From: Leucocoprinus leucothites
Taxonomy: Eukaryota > Basidiomycota > Agaricomycetes > Agaricales > Agaricaceae
DNA: 64,000 bases
Assembly (NCBI GenBank): GCA_013368445.1
Contig: JAACJO010000005.1
Location: forward strand, 186,001 to 250,000
Direction: 5' to 3'
The position numbers and the translations under genes were made by a program. Below the pieces are notes generated by a model that was not told where the DNA came from, searched no databases, and saw nothing but the letters and a program-made list of their open reading frames with translations. Shown piece after piece: positions 11,701 through 20,446 of the stretch. How positions within the stretch are numbered: the first letter of the stretch is position 1; every line of letters begins with the position of its first letter.

Positions 11701-13164
11701 GGGAGGTACTCAGAGACGAAGAAGAAGGATAGGTTGGCTTTAGGCGGGCCGAAGCCTAGTTCGAGTCTTAGCTCTTCTTCCTCTACTGGTGGCGGTGGGG
11801 GGTTTGGATTTGATGGAGAGCCTGGGTTTGGTGTTGAGGCAAAGGCTTCGTTTGGTGGTGCTGGTACAGGCATGGGTGCAGGTGGTGGGGTAGCAGGGCC
11901 CGGGGGTGTGGGACGAATGGCGGTGGATGAGACTGCCATGTTCCCTGGGCTACGATTAGACGAGACGAATGCTGATACATTCGCGCCACGATTATCGCCG
12001 TCGCCGTCATCGTCAGCTGGTGGTAAACCGTCATCCACGAAATTCGAGATTGAGCAAGGTGACATCGAAGGGAGAGGTGTGATCAATGTTGGTGGTGTAG
12101 AGAGGAGAGCGGACGTTCCTGAGGATATTCCCGGGTCTTCTTCAAGTAACTCTGGTAATAGTAGTGCTAATAGCAGTGGAAGGGGAGTGAAAGGAGAGTT
12201 TAGAAGAGTAGGATTTGACGACGATGTTGGGAGTAGTAGGAGTTCGAGTGGGAGGAGCGTTACCGCTGGGGTACGAAATACGGCTGATTTCGGGCCCTCT
12301 TTACCGGATGATGAGGATGAGGATGAGGAAAAGTATGGGAACTCTCGGACGACGCATGTAAGCCTCTCCCTCTCCCCTTCATATTCCAACTCCACTACTA
12401 CACGATACTGATGGTGAATACAGTTCGCTCGATACCTAGCGCAAGAAATCCAATCCTCAAATCATCTTGGCGAATCTTCAGATTCATCAGACGACGATGA
12501 TGGCGGGTGGCTGTCGCAGTCGAATTTCAGTAGTCTTGGGAACCCGCCTATATTGGCGAGAAGACATCAGGCTGCTACTACTGATGTGAATGAGAGGAGA
12601 CCTTTGGATGTTTCTGGGTTTGATGTGCGTGTTATTTTCGTTTCGATTATTTACTTTGTGAAATGATGTTGATGTGTTAATGTCCATCAGGATTCGTTTG
12701 TGCCAACTACGTCTGGTGATCCGTTTGCTGCGAATGATGATGTATGTTCCCTCTGTTTTACTTGTCATAACTAGCGGCGAACTGACTGGCTGTGTTGTGA
12801 TCTCCAGGAGGGATTTGGCCCTTTCTCGGATGTAGCAGCAACGTCTGGCACTGGAACATCCGACAGTGTCCTCCTCTCCTCGTCTTTCTCGGATGAGATG
12901 GACGATTCCTCGTTCGAAAGTTTTGGCGATTTCGGAGATTTCCAGGCTGCTGACGGGGTGGATGTTGATTTTGGACCTTTTGAGAGTGCGCCCACGTCTT
13001 CGTCTGCCAGTTCATCGAGGGACAGGAATACGAGAATAAGAACAACTATTGATGAGGGTGGTGATGGCGATGATGATGATAGTTCGTTGACGTTGACGCC
13101 TACGAGTGGTAGTTGGACAATTGCGAGCGGGCATGATGGGTTTGAGGAGATCAGAAGGGTTTGA
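8781..13164 (+). CDS. SAP190: SAPS-domain protein, SIT4/PP6 phosphatase-associated subunit
   Basis: Eleven exons: 8781..8791, 8839..9045, 9105..9306, 9363..9497, 9551..10180, 10238..11227, 11286..11467, 11547..12357, 12424..12624, 12691..12741 and 12808..13164, giving 1,258 aa. The SAPS domain starts MFWRFGFHNAS and continues through typical blocks ('VLCSDIWSI', 'FDLxVQIISLDE'-like, 'EVIEWLSSQ', 'PLTFERYRICELFAELLHCSNM'). An acidic, Ser- and Gln-rich insert at about 490-700 (CAG/CAA runs near residue 530) interrupts it. The domain then resumes at 'DLFFEFRWNNFLH' and ends near 'EWEEYIKGRYSETKKKDR' (about 840). The tail is disordered and has four FGPF/FGDF motifs: 1143-1146, 1179-1182, 1182-1185 and 1195-1198. 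Yeast Sap proteins and S. pombe Ekc1 bind Sit4/PP6-type phosphatases in G1 progression and TOR signalling. The intron at 10181-10237 is 57 bp with no stop, so its retention would stay in frame. From 11406 on, the gene lies inside a tandem duplication. Confidence 0.94.
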
Positions 13165-14169
13165 TTCTAGCGTAATGGGATAGAGGAAGGGAAGATGTTA
13201 GAATGCGAGTTGTGTAGCTTGTTTTCCTTTGCTTTTAATCTCTTTAATTTTCATCTCTTTTCTTGTTCATCGTGTGAGTCCACTGTGAACGACTGGAAAG
13301 GAGCGACAACTTCTTGACTTAGTCCTTTCGCAACCGAGAGTGCCATGGCACCCAACTCCTGGCTTGAAGAAACCTGAGCCCAAACCACGATAGTTTCGGT
13401 ATTACATTGTACAGTAGTGTTTCGGCTTCTTATGCCTGTCAAAGTTGTAGAACCGTCCTATCTTTGAGAAAGGCCATAAAGTTATTGATATTACTATTAC
13501 CGCGACGAAGCGCAACCTCAAACACCCCTTCTTTTTTGCGCCCATCAAGGAAATGTCGATCATGGGCATCCGATTCCGTTGTAATCTCTGTTGAACTTGA
13601 ACTCCTCCAATAGTTCAATGTAATTACCAGATCAGCCCTTTTTTTTCTTTTTCTGGGGGCTGTTTTCAGGATCAGGTCCGTATACTTCGTCTTGGAGCAT
13701 TTCTTCTAGTGACTGCTTTATTTTTTTTTTAAATCAATAGCGTGTGGGATCCTGCTTAATAGCAGAACCTGTTTGCCTCCCGACATAGGATTTCCTTGGA
13801 ACAAGTTGATGTATTGCAGCATTATCTACTCACCATTTCTCTCTCTCTCTCCTGCGTTTATGATCAACAGACTCGCATCATCAAAACACTACACACTCAT
13901 CTGTTACTAACCCCGTTGCTGAGGGCAATGTAATGCGCATAGCCTTATATACGCTATTGCGACAGATCAGTTGATTTTCCTACCAACCACGTTCCCCAAA
14001 GGAGGATAGAAAATGTCCTAATATAGTTGATTTTAGATTCGCAATCGCGCATCGGGATTTTTAGACGTCACTCTAAAGCTCTACCACATTCTGCCTCGAC
14101 GACGGTGCTGGGCAATAAAAGCCGCGAGGATAGCAGGTTTGACTGCATCTTTTACTTCCTTGAACAATT
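13165..14169 (+). other. Spacer between SAPS and CYSTM genes (copy A)
   Basis: This 1-kb spacer is the SAPS 3' flank plus the CYSTM promoter. It is conserved in order in copy B (16330-17298), including a (CT)n tract (13845-13852 region). No open frame is shared in a convincing way by both copies, so I call no gene. Confidence 0.6.
14114..14121 (+). promoter_or_regulatory. Degenerate TATA element of CYSTM copy A
   Basis: AATAAAAG occupies the place where copy B has TATAAAAG (17243-17250), about 55 bp before the ATG in both copies. The change may weaken the core promoter. Confidence 0.4.
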
Positions 14170-14758
14170 ATGTCATCTCCTCAGCCAACTTCAGCCCAGC
14201 CAATGGCATCCACCGAGATGAGTAAGTAAAGCCTTGTTAGGTACCTGTATATGTCCTCTGCTCACCTGATAATGTGGCATTAATAGCCACGATGAACTCC
14301 CCTGCAGTTCAGAAAAATCAGGAGGAACAGCACGAAGATAGTGAACACAATCACACGCACGAAGCTTCGCGCCATCGAGGAGGCGGTGCAAAGGTTCGTT
14401 GATACTAATGGCCCGTCGCCCTAGTGTCACGGAATCTGGCCGAACGGCACAGGACTCCTAATGCTGCTATTATTTAGAATTGCTTCCTTGGAATGATGGC
14501 TTGCTTCTTCTGCTGTGGTGAGTGTTTAGTGCGAGTATTTTTTATACCTTCTCTTATATATACATGATGTTGCCAGGATGCTGCGAGGTTAGTTTTCCCA
14601 TGTCCATCCAGAAATCAGGGCCTCACGCGAGCCACAGGGGTGCTGTGGATGTATCGCAGCTATCTTATGTGAGTATGGTCCGTATAACCTGGCATTCATC
14701 CTCTAACCAAATTACTACAGGTTGCCCATGTGAGATATTGTGCTGCTGCTGCTGCTAG
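14170..14758 (+). CDS. CYSTM family cysteine-rich tail-anchored protein
   Basis: Six exons: 14170..14221, 14287..14393, 14478..14517, 14577..14587, 14638..14668 and 14721..14758. All joins keep frame and give 92 aa. The N-terminal half is hydrophilic, Gln/Glu/His-rich and ends in RHRGGGAK. The C-terminal half is a cysteine-rich hydrophobic module: NCFLGMMACFFCC, GCCE, GCCGCIAAILCC, PCE. This matches the CYSTM module (cysteine-rich transmembrane, often linked to stress tolerance) in spacing and sequence. The usual fungal ending PCEMCC is replaced by PCEILCCCCC through a (TGC)5 run just before the stop. Exon 4 is only 11 nt. The gene lies within duplicated copy A; its paralogue at 17299 is frameshifted. 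Function is inferred from the family. Confidence 0.82.
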
Positions 14759-15306
14759 ATGTGTTTACTACTCCATGTTGTACGGACACAAGACTGAAGA
14801 TTATTTATTCCATTTCCGCTCTTTGATTGTGTGATTGCCGCTAGTGCTCATTAGAGACTGATTCGGACAAAGATAAGTTACTTACTAGGGAACAAGTAAA
14901 AGTCGTGGTCATACTTGGCTTCTTATCTCCCCAAGATTGTGGCGTACTGACTAGCTTCTTTTTTTTTGTAAGAGAAAAATCATGTTCGAACCGACGCGTC
15001 GCCATTGAAACAGTGCGGGACTTACTGTAGGTGCCTACCCACCGAAGCCCTTTCTTACTGAGCAGAGTCGGCGACTCTTAGTAGCTTCGCCAAACCCTCG
15101 TGTTATGGGCTTAGGCTGAGGTGATAGCGACTAGCGGCTCCGGGATTAACATCTAATCTACGAACAACAGATGCCTGGACCAGAGTTGTACCCGTTGGCC
15201 TATTTGTCGAGTTTCCCTCGAAAGTAATAGTTGCCGCCCATTGGGTTGGTCTATCAAGCGTAGAAGTTATATTAAATGCTCATTGATTGATCAGGCAAAC
15301 TATTGG
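14759..15306. other. 3' flank of CYSTM copy A
   Basis: Non-coding by inspection. It aligns with 17873-18260 of copy B except for the 180-bp insertion described separately. The right edge is the duplication junction. Confidence 0.6.
14949..15135 (-). mobile_element. 180-bp insertion with 7-bp flanking repeats, possible short retroposon
   Basis: Copies A and B align on both sides, but copy A has 180 extra bases flanked by GACTAGC at 14949-14955 and 15129-15135. Copy B has the single site at about 18084. On the minus strand the insert ends in a run of nine A (TTACAAAAAAAAAG) next to the repeat, and includes GGTTCGAAC, which resembles a Pol III B box. These are hallmarks of a SINE-like retroposon inserted in minus orientation. 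The B-box position near the 3' end is atypical and no clear A box is seen. A deletion in copy B between the two short repeats would give the same pattern. Confidence 0.4.
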
Positions 15307-16330
15307 TTTAGGGATGCGAGGCTTATGAGGCGGATAATCGCTGGTCACAGATTGAACGATCTCGAAAGGCTCATACCCCCTCTTTTACTCCTCTCACCGA
15401 TCCCTCACCGACCTCTCCTCCGGGACACATCTTCCGCGATGCACGCACAGCACAAAACCAAGATGCGTTCGAATGGGCTACATGGGCCACCTCACCCTCC
15501 TCGCCGAAGACGTTATCTCGGCACTAGACCGATTCCCTCCGGATCTCTCATCGCAAATCCTCAACTCCTACGCGCCACATCCAGAATGGGAAGAGTACAT
15601 CAAGGGGAGGTATTCGGAAACGAAGAAGAAGGATAGGTTGTCCCCGGGTGGGCCGAAGCCCAGCTCGAGTCTTAGCTCTTCTTCCTCTACCGGTGGCGGT
15701 GGGGGATTTGGATTTGATGGAGAGCCTGGGTTTGGTGTTGAGGCAAAGGCTTCGTTTGGTGGTGCTGGTACAGGCATGGGTGCAGGTAGTGGGGTAGGAG
15801 GACCTGGGGGTGTGGGACGAATGGCGGTGGATGAGACTGTTATGTTCCCTGGATTACGATTGGACGAGACGAATGCTGATACATTTCCGCCACGATTATC
15901 GCCGTCGTCGTCATCGTCGACTGGCGATAAACCATTTCTCGGTTCGATAAACGTTTTATTTTTGTTTCTACTTTTTCCTTTGTAGTTAGATGGAAGGATG
16001 TTGATTTGTTGATATCTATTATAATTCATTCGTGCCGACTACATCTGGTGATCCGTTTGCTGCGAACGATGATGCATGTTCTTTATGTTTTTACTTGTCA
16101 AACTAGCGGCGATCTGACTGGCTGTGTCGTGATCTCCAGGAGGGGTTTGGTCCTTTCTCAGATGTAGCAGCAACGTCGGGCGCTGGAACATCCGACAGTG
16201 TCCTTGGCTCCTCGTCTTCCTCAGATGACATGGACGATTCCTCATTTGAGAGTTTTGGCGATTTCGGATGTTTTCAAGCCACTGACGGGGTAGATGTTGA
16301 TTTTGGACCTTTTGAGAGTGCGAGTTGTGC
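15307..16330 (+). pseudogene. Truncated SAPS-gene remnant in copy B
   Basis: This begins mid-exon 7 (FRDARLMRRI...) with no 5' part of the gene and no SAPS-type promoter. The exon 7 donor AG|GTTCG of the intact gene reads AG|GCTCA here, so that splice signal is damaged. The exon 8-like part (15473-15940) stays open and very similar (GYMGHLTLLAEDV...). It then runs into a deletion and stops at 15985. Remnants of exons 10 and 11 with FGPF/FGD motifs lie at 16029-16325 without a usable gene structure. I treat it as non-functional debris of the duplication. Confidence 0.85.
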
Positions 16331-17242
16331 AGTTTGTCTCTTTTGCTTTCAATTTCAATTTCTTTTCTTGTTCGTCTTGCGAGTCCACTGAGAAGAATTG
16401 GAAAGGAGTAGCAACTCCTTGACCCAGTCCTTTCGCAACCGAGAGTGCCATGACGCGCAAAATGCCAACCCCTGGATTGAAGAAACTGGAGTCCCAAACC
16501 ACGATCCTTTCGGTAGTGCGTTGTACCGTGGTATTTCGGGCTGTTCACGCCTGTCAAAGTTGTAGACCATCTTACCTTTGAGCAAGGACACAAGGTTATT
16601 AATACTCCTATTACCGCGGCGAAGCCTGGCCTGCGCAGCATCAAACATCTCAACTTTTCACACGCATCAAAGAGATGTTTGGTCATGGGCATCCGATCCC
16701 GTTGTAATTTCATTTCTCGCTTACTCTTGTTGGGCTTCAGTGAACTTCTCTGATAGTTAGATGTAATTATCAGATCAGTCCTTTCTCTTGGGACTGTTTT
16801 CAAGATCAGTTCCGTATACTTCAACCTAGAGAACTGTTCTAGTCCTTGCTCGGTTTATATCGGATGATTAAAGTGATGTTAATAGCAGAACCCACCAGTC
16901 ACCCGACACGAGGCATTGAGATTATTTCCCTGGAACAGGTCAATGTATATTGCAGGATTTCAATCTACTCACCATTCCTCTCTCTCTCCTGCGTTTATGA
17001 TCAGGCGGGCTTGCATCATCAAACCAGTACATCCATATCTGTTATTGACCTCGTTGCAGAGGGCGGTGTAGCGCGCATCGCGCTATATATACATATACAT
17101 CACTCCAATAAATGATCTAATTTCTTGTCCACCACGTTTCCCAAAAGGGGTATAAGTTAATTTTAGGACTCAACTACGCATTGGTATTTTTGGATGTCAC
17201 TCTGAAGCTCTGATAACATCTGCCTCAACAGCGATGCTGGGG

Positions 17243-17250
17243 TATAAAAG
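17243..17250 (+). promoter_or_regulatory. TATA box of CYSTM copy B
   Basis: TATAAAAG lies about 50 bp upstream of the copy B ATG. It retains the consensus that copy A has lost. Confidence 0.5.
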
Positions 17251-17298
17251 CCATGAGGTTAGCGATCTTGGTTTCTTAGTTCTATTCCTTGAACAATT

Positions 17299-17872
17299 AT
17301 GTCGTCTCCTAAACCGACCTCAGCTCAGCCAGTGGCATCCACTGAGATGAGTAAGTAAAGCCTCGTTAGGCATTCGTATGTGCTCTGCTCAGCTGATAAT
17401 TTGACATTAACAGCCACGATGAACCCCCCTGTGGTTCAGAAAATCCAGGAGGATCGCACCAACAGTGCGAACATAATCATAAGCACGAAGCCTCACGCCA
17501 TCGAGGAGGAGGTGCCGCAAAGGTTCGTTGAAGCTAAGGCTATTCCCCTCAGTCATGGGATCTGGCCGAACGGGACAGAGCTCCTAACGCCACTATTATT
17601 CAGGACTGCTTACTTGGAATGTTAGCTTGCTTCTTATGCTTCGGTGAGTGCTTAGTGCGAGTACTTTTCTTATACTTTCTCTTATGTATATATATGCTAT
17701 TAGAATGTTGTGAGGTTAGTCTTCTCATGCCCTTCCAAAATCGAGGCCTCACGAGAGCTACAGATGTGCTGCGGATGTGTCGCAGATGTTGTATGTGAGT
17801 ATGGTCCGTATAGCCCGGCATGCATTCTCTAACCCAATTAATACAGGCTGTCCATGCGAGATGTGCTGCTAG
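17299..17872 (+). pseudogene. CYSTM paralogue with a frameshift in exon 2
   Basis: The six exons align one-to-one with copy A: 17299..17350, 17414..17522, 17604..17643, 17704..17714, 17764..17794 and 17847..17872, and splice sites are kept. Exon 2 has lost one base between the GAG/GAT codons and CACGAAG, plus a separate 3-base gain. The exon therefore ends in phase 2, not phase 0, and translation stops in exon 3. Without the frameshift the tail would read DCLLGMLACFLCFE, CCE, MCCGCVADVVCC, PCEMCC, the standard fungal CYSTM ending, and arguably a better module than copy A's. A sequencing error cannot be excluded, since a single base would restore the gene. Confidence 0.65.
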
Positions 17873-18477
17873 ACGTATTTATTACTCCGTATTATACGAC
17901 GGATATAAGACTAAATATTATGCGTTCCATTTTGTCTGCTATTTTCTGGTACTACTTTTTGACCATGACATTTGCCGCTAGTGTCGATTAAAGACCGTCT
18001 CGAAGCAAGATTAATTATTTATCAGAGAGTAAGTAAATGTCGTATCACACTCGGCTTTTAATCTCCCCAAGATTGTGTGATAATGACTAGCGGCTCCGGG
18101 AACAATCTCTAATCTACGAACAACAATAGATACCTGGACCAGAGTTGTACTCATTGGCCTATTCGTCGAGGTTCCCTCGAAAGTTATAGTTGCCTGTCCA
18201 TTAGATTGGTCTATCAAGCCTAGTTGCATTGGAGCTTGACTGATCAGGTGAATCATTCAGACACCGGACTATGCCCGCCATGAACGGTGATGTGGATATA
18301 TCCTAGTCTACGCATATATAACTCAACAGCAAATTGATTCTAACCGCGATTTCTTGGCCATCTTTCGCATGTTCGCATGTTCAGTCGTACCGAAAGAACG
18401 GGTTTTCTAATCAACCGTCTCGTGATCTAATCTAAAGAAGCATCGCTGACTGACCATCTATACCACTTGGCGCCAAC

Positions 18478-18516
18478 CTGATATTCCTTATATGGTGTCC
18501 GAAGGAGGAATATCAG
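18478..18516. repeat. Perfect 11-bp inverted repeat
   Basis: CTGATATTCCT (18478-18488) and AGGAATATCAG (18506-18516) pair perfectly around a 17-nt loop, with GCC/GGC pairing possible a few bases further out. Confidence 0.5.
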
Positions 18517-18539
18517 TTTCGGCAGCGTAGCCGTATTAC

Positions 18540-18570
18540 TAACCACGAGAAACCTAGTGTCGCGTGGTTA
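18540..18570. repeat. Perfect 8-bp inverted repeat
   Basis: TAACCACG (18540-18547) and CGTGGTTA (18563-18570) pair perfectly around a 15-nt loop, 24 nt after the previous hairpin. Confidence 0.45.
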
Positions 18571-18845
18571 AGATTCGCTTATACATGCAGGACAAGACCT
18601 AGAATCATGCTTCCTTCGGTATCATTGCCTTCTCTTCGAAATATTGATTAATCGAAGCCCGCTTCCCTCACTTGAAAGGTTAGCGTCGGTGGCTGCGGAT
18701 GATAAAGATAGATATATGCGGGTCAGTTAGCAGAGGAAGAGGCAAAAACGCCCATACGTCCCTTAAGATTCTAGATACCGTTATGGTGGCGAGGCTAGAA
18801 TCCCAAATTTTTATTATATTTTAGCGCGCTTGTTTTTCCAACCCG

Positions 18846-18868
18846 CCCACTACCAAGATGGTAGTGGG
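18846..18868. repeat. Perfect 9-bp inverted repeat, 5-nt loop
   Basis: CCCACTACC (18846-18854), loop AAGAT, GGTAGTGGG (18860-18868): a compact, GC-rich perfect hairpin. Confidence 0.5.
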
Positions 18869-19399
18869 ATGACTTGAAACAACGGATAGCTCGGGTTCAT
18901 AGAAGACAATTCACGAGCAACTCTTATACTGCACCCGGGGACATTCTGTGCATTTGATATACACAGACGAAGGCCGTAATAAGCATCTGAATACATATAC
19001 AGAACGATCGGCACTCCGAGTTCAATTGGCTGGGCAGTGGTTGACTTGTTTCAACATGCCGAGACGTCATGCTGCGGCGGGAGGGAGGGACTCCGCTGGA
19101 AGCATGACTTAGGGATACGTCCACGCCGGAAATCCTATTCGGTGCCGTTTTGACGTCGCTTCGGCTGCTGTTATAGGTGGTGCCAAGCAAGCTATGCCTT
19201 GAGTGCTCATAAGACCTAGACTTGGTAGTTTTCAGGCCTCGTTTGTATGCTAGTTTCTTCGATTCCCGAAATGAAAGATGAGGTAGACTTGAACCTGTTG
19301 CATAACGCTGCTACGCCCGCCTCAAGACCGTATATCAGTGAAGGACTTAAGGTAATCTGGGACTCATATGTCGGAACTCGAGATCCTGAGAGGTGATGC

Positions 19400-19417
19400 G
19401 CCGCCGCCGCCGCCGCC
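19400..19417. repeat. (GCC)6 microsatellite
   Basis: Six perfect GCC units lie in the presumed 3' flank of the minus-strand gene at 19784-20446. Confidence 0.7.
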
Positions 19418-19783
19418 TTTTGTCGTTTATTCGCACCAGCGAACTGAATTACGTGAAAAGTCGTGTACGAAGGCAAGAATATAATGATAGCAGGATGAGC
19501 GAGAAGTGCATGCTTTGGTAGAAATACAGGAATTGCGACAGGATATACCCAGGGGAGAGGCGAGAAAATAATGAACAAAAGAACTGCACGATGATCGTGG
19601 TTAAGGCGGAACAAACGAAAAAACAGATGAGAAAGACAAGTCCGAATGAGAACGAATGTGTGAGGTGTCAATGACATATCGTACAAAACCATATACGTAT
19701 CATAGCGCAACCAGTCTCCTTCCCACCGCCCTTACTAAGAAGGATAAATGTCGAGGAAGGTGAAGCTAGGGGGTGGATTTGCA

Positions 19784-20446
19784 TTATCGCTGATCCCAAT
19801 AGTATTTTGGTGGGTGGTTGGCAATGTATTCGTGGTATGAAGATTTGCTGTGTCGTGTTGAATGGGTTGGCGAGGGAGGCTGTTCGACAAAACAAGTCAG
19901 AGAGTTGTCATGGGAAGAATCGGAGGTAATGAGAATATAGCTGAATAGAGAAAAGGTTGGCCGAGGGAATCGAATGGACACGAGAGAGAAGGGCGGGCGA
20001 GTCGAAGGAAAGAAACGATAGCGCACCTTTGGGAGATGTTCACTGCCCTCTATCGACCCTGCAGCTCTCACAACCACATCCGACTTTGATTTTTCAACAA
20101 AGGTTCCTCGAGAGGATGCCGAGTCTCCGCGCTTTTCCGAGTGCGACGAACGTGCCGAACTTGGACGCTTCGCCCTACTCTTCCCCTGGATTTTGCTGTC
20201 CTTCAATGTCGTTCTCTGACCCTTCTCTGCGTCCATCTCTTGTTGTTCCAGCCGTTGTCGTTTCTCCTTTCGCTTTCGACGGGCTTGAAAGACAAAGGCA
20301 GCAACCAGTGCGGCGGCGAGGCAGACTACAGGGTAGAGTTAAGCAAGGAAAGAGACAGAAACGCAAGAATGAGCCGCACCAAAAACTACGACGATTGCGA
20401 TCTCCCAAGATCCACCCAAATGGCCGTGCTCGGGACTATCATCCAT
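19784..20446 (-). CDS. Uncharacterised small single-pass membrane protein
   Basis: Three exons: 20446..20380, 20325..20027 and 19879..19784, giving 153 aa. A short N-terminus (MDDSPEHGHLGGSWE) leads into one hydrophobic helix at about residues 14-36 (IAIVVVFVCLAAALVAAFVF). A strongly basic stop-transfer stretch (ARRKRKEKRQR) follows, then a long Ser/Lys-rich, probably disordered tail ending PPKYYWDQR. The charge pattern predicts N-outside, C-cytosolic topology with no cleavable signal. The second intron (20026-19880, GTGCGC to CAG) is 147 bp; its retention would keep the frame open, so the exact tail is less certain. I recognise no family. Confidence 0.7.

Larger units (their letters stand above)
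11406..15306 (+). repeat. Tandem segmental duplication, copy A
   Basis: This unit starts at TTTAGGGATGCGAGG inside SAPS exon 7 and runs through the end of that gene, its 3' flank and the CYSTM gene to the junction at about 15306. There the same TTTAGGGATGCGAGG begins again as copy B. Stretches of near-identity, for example around 11578-11700, 13260-13345 and 14170-14220, align with 15478-15600, 16370-16455 and 17299-17350. Copy A is about 3.9 kb and includes a 180-bp insertion missing from copy B. Confidence 0.9.
15307..18260 (+). repeat. Tandem segmental duplication, copy B
   Basis: A diverged copy of 11406-15306, reduced to about 2.95 kb. It lacks about 570 bp matching the end of SAPS exon 8 and most of exon 9, and about 210 bp matching the SAPS 3' end (junction near 16322, where a short TGCG is shared by both deletion borders). 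It also lacks the 180-bp insertion. Homology fades at GATCAGGTGAA (about 18250), the counterpart of GATCAGGCAAA at 15290. Confidence 0.88.
17873..19783. other. Gene-free stretch with several hairpins
   Basis: The first 390 bp belong to duplication copy B. Beyond 18260 I see no protein-coding pattern. The stretch holds three strong inverted repeats at 18478-18516, 18540-18570 and 18846-18868. The right part (19200-19783) is probably the 3' UTR or flank of the minus-strand gene at 19784. Confidence 0.5.

Noticed and set aside
11664..12395. 243-codon minus-strand frame opposite SAPS exon 8
   Set aside because: A shadow of low-complexity Ser/Gly coding sequence on the plus strand, with repetitive Ser/Pro content only.
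14990..15000. GGTTCGAAC (minus strand) as part of a tRNA gene
   Set aside because: No acceptor, D-arm or anticodon-arm pairing at the right spacing. Treated only as a possible B box in the 180-bp insertion.
15473..15985. 170-codon SAPS-like frame in copy B as a possible independent gene
   Set aside because: It has no promoter or conserved start of its own, begins inside a former exon and ends in deleted intron sequence. Better explained as duplication debris.
19216..19710. 164-codon minus-strand frame
   Set aside because: It lies immediately downstream of the 19784-20446 gene on the same strand and has UTR-like composition and a GCC repeat that yields poly-Ala. No domain is visible.
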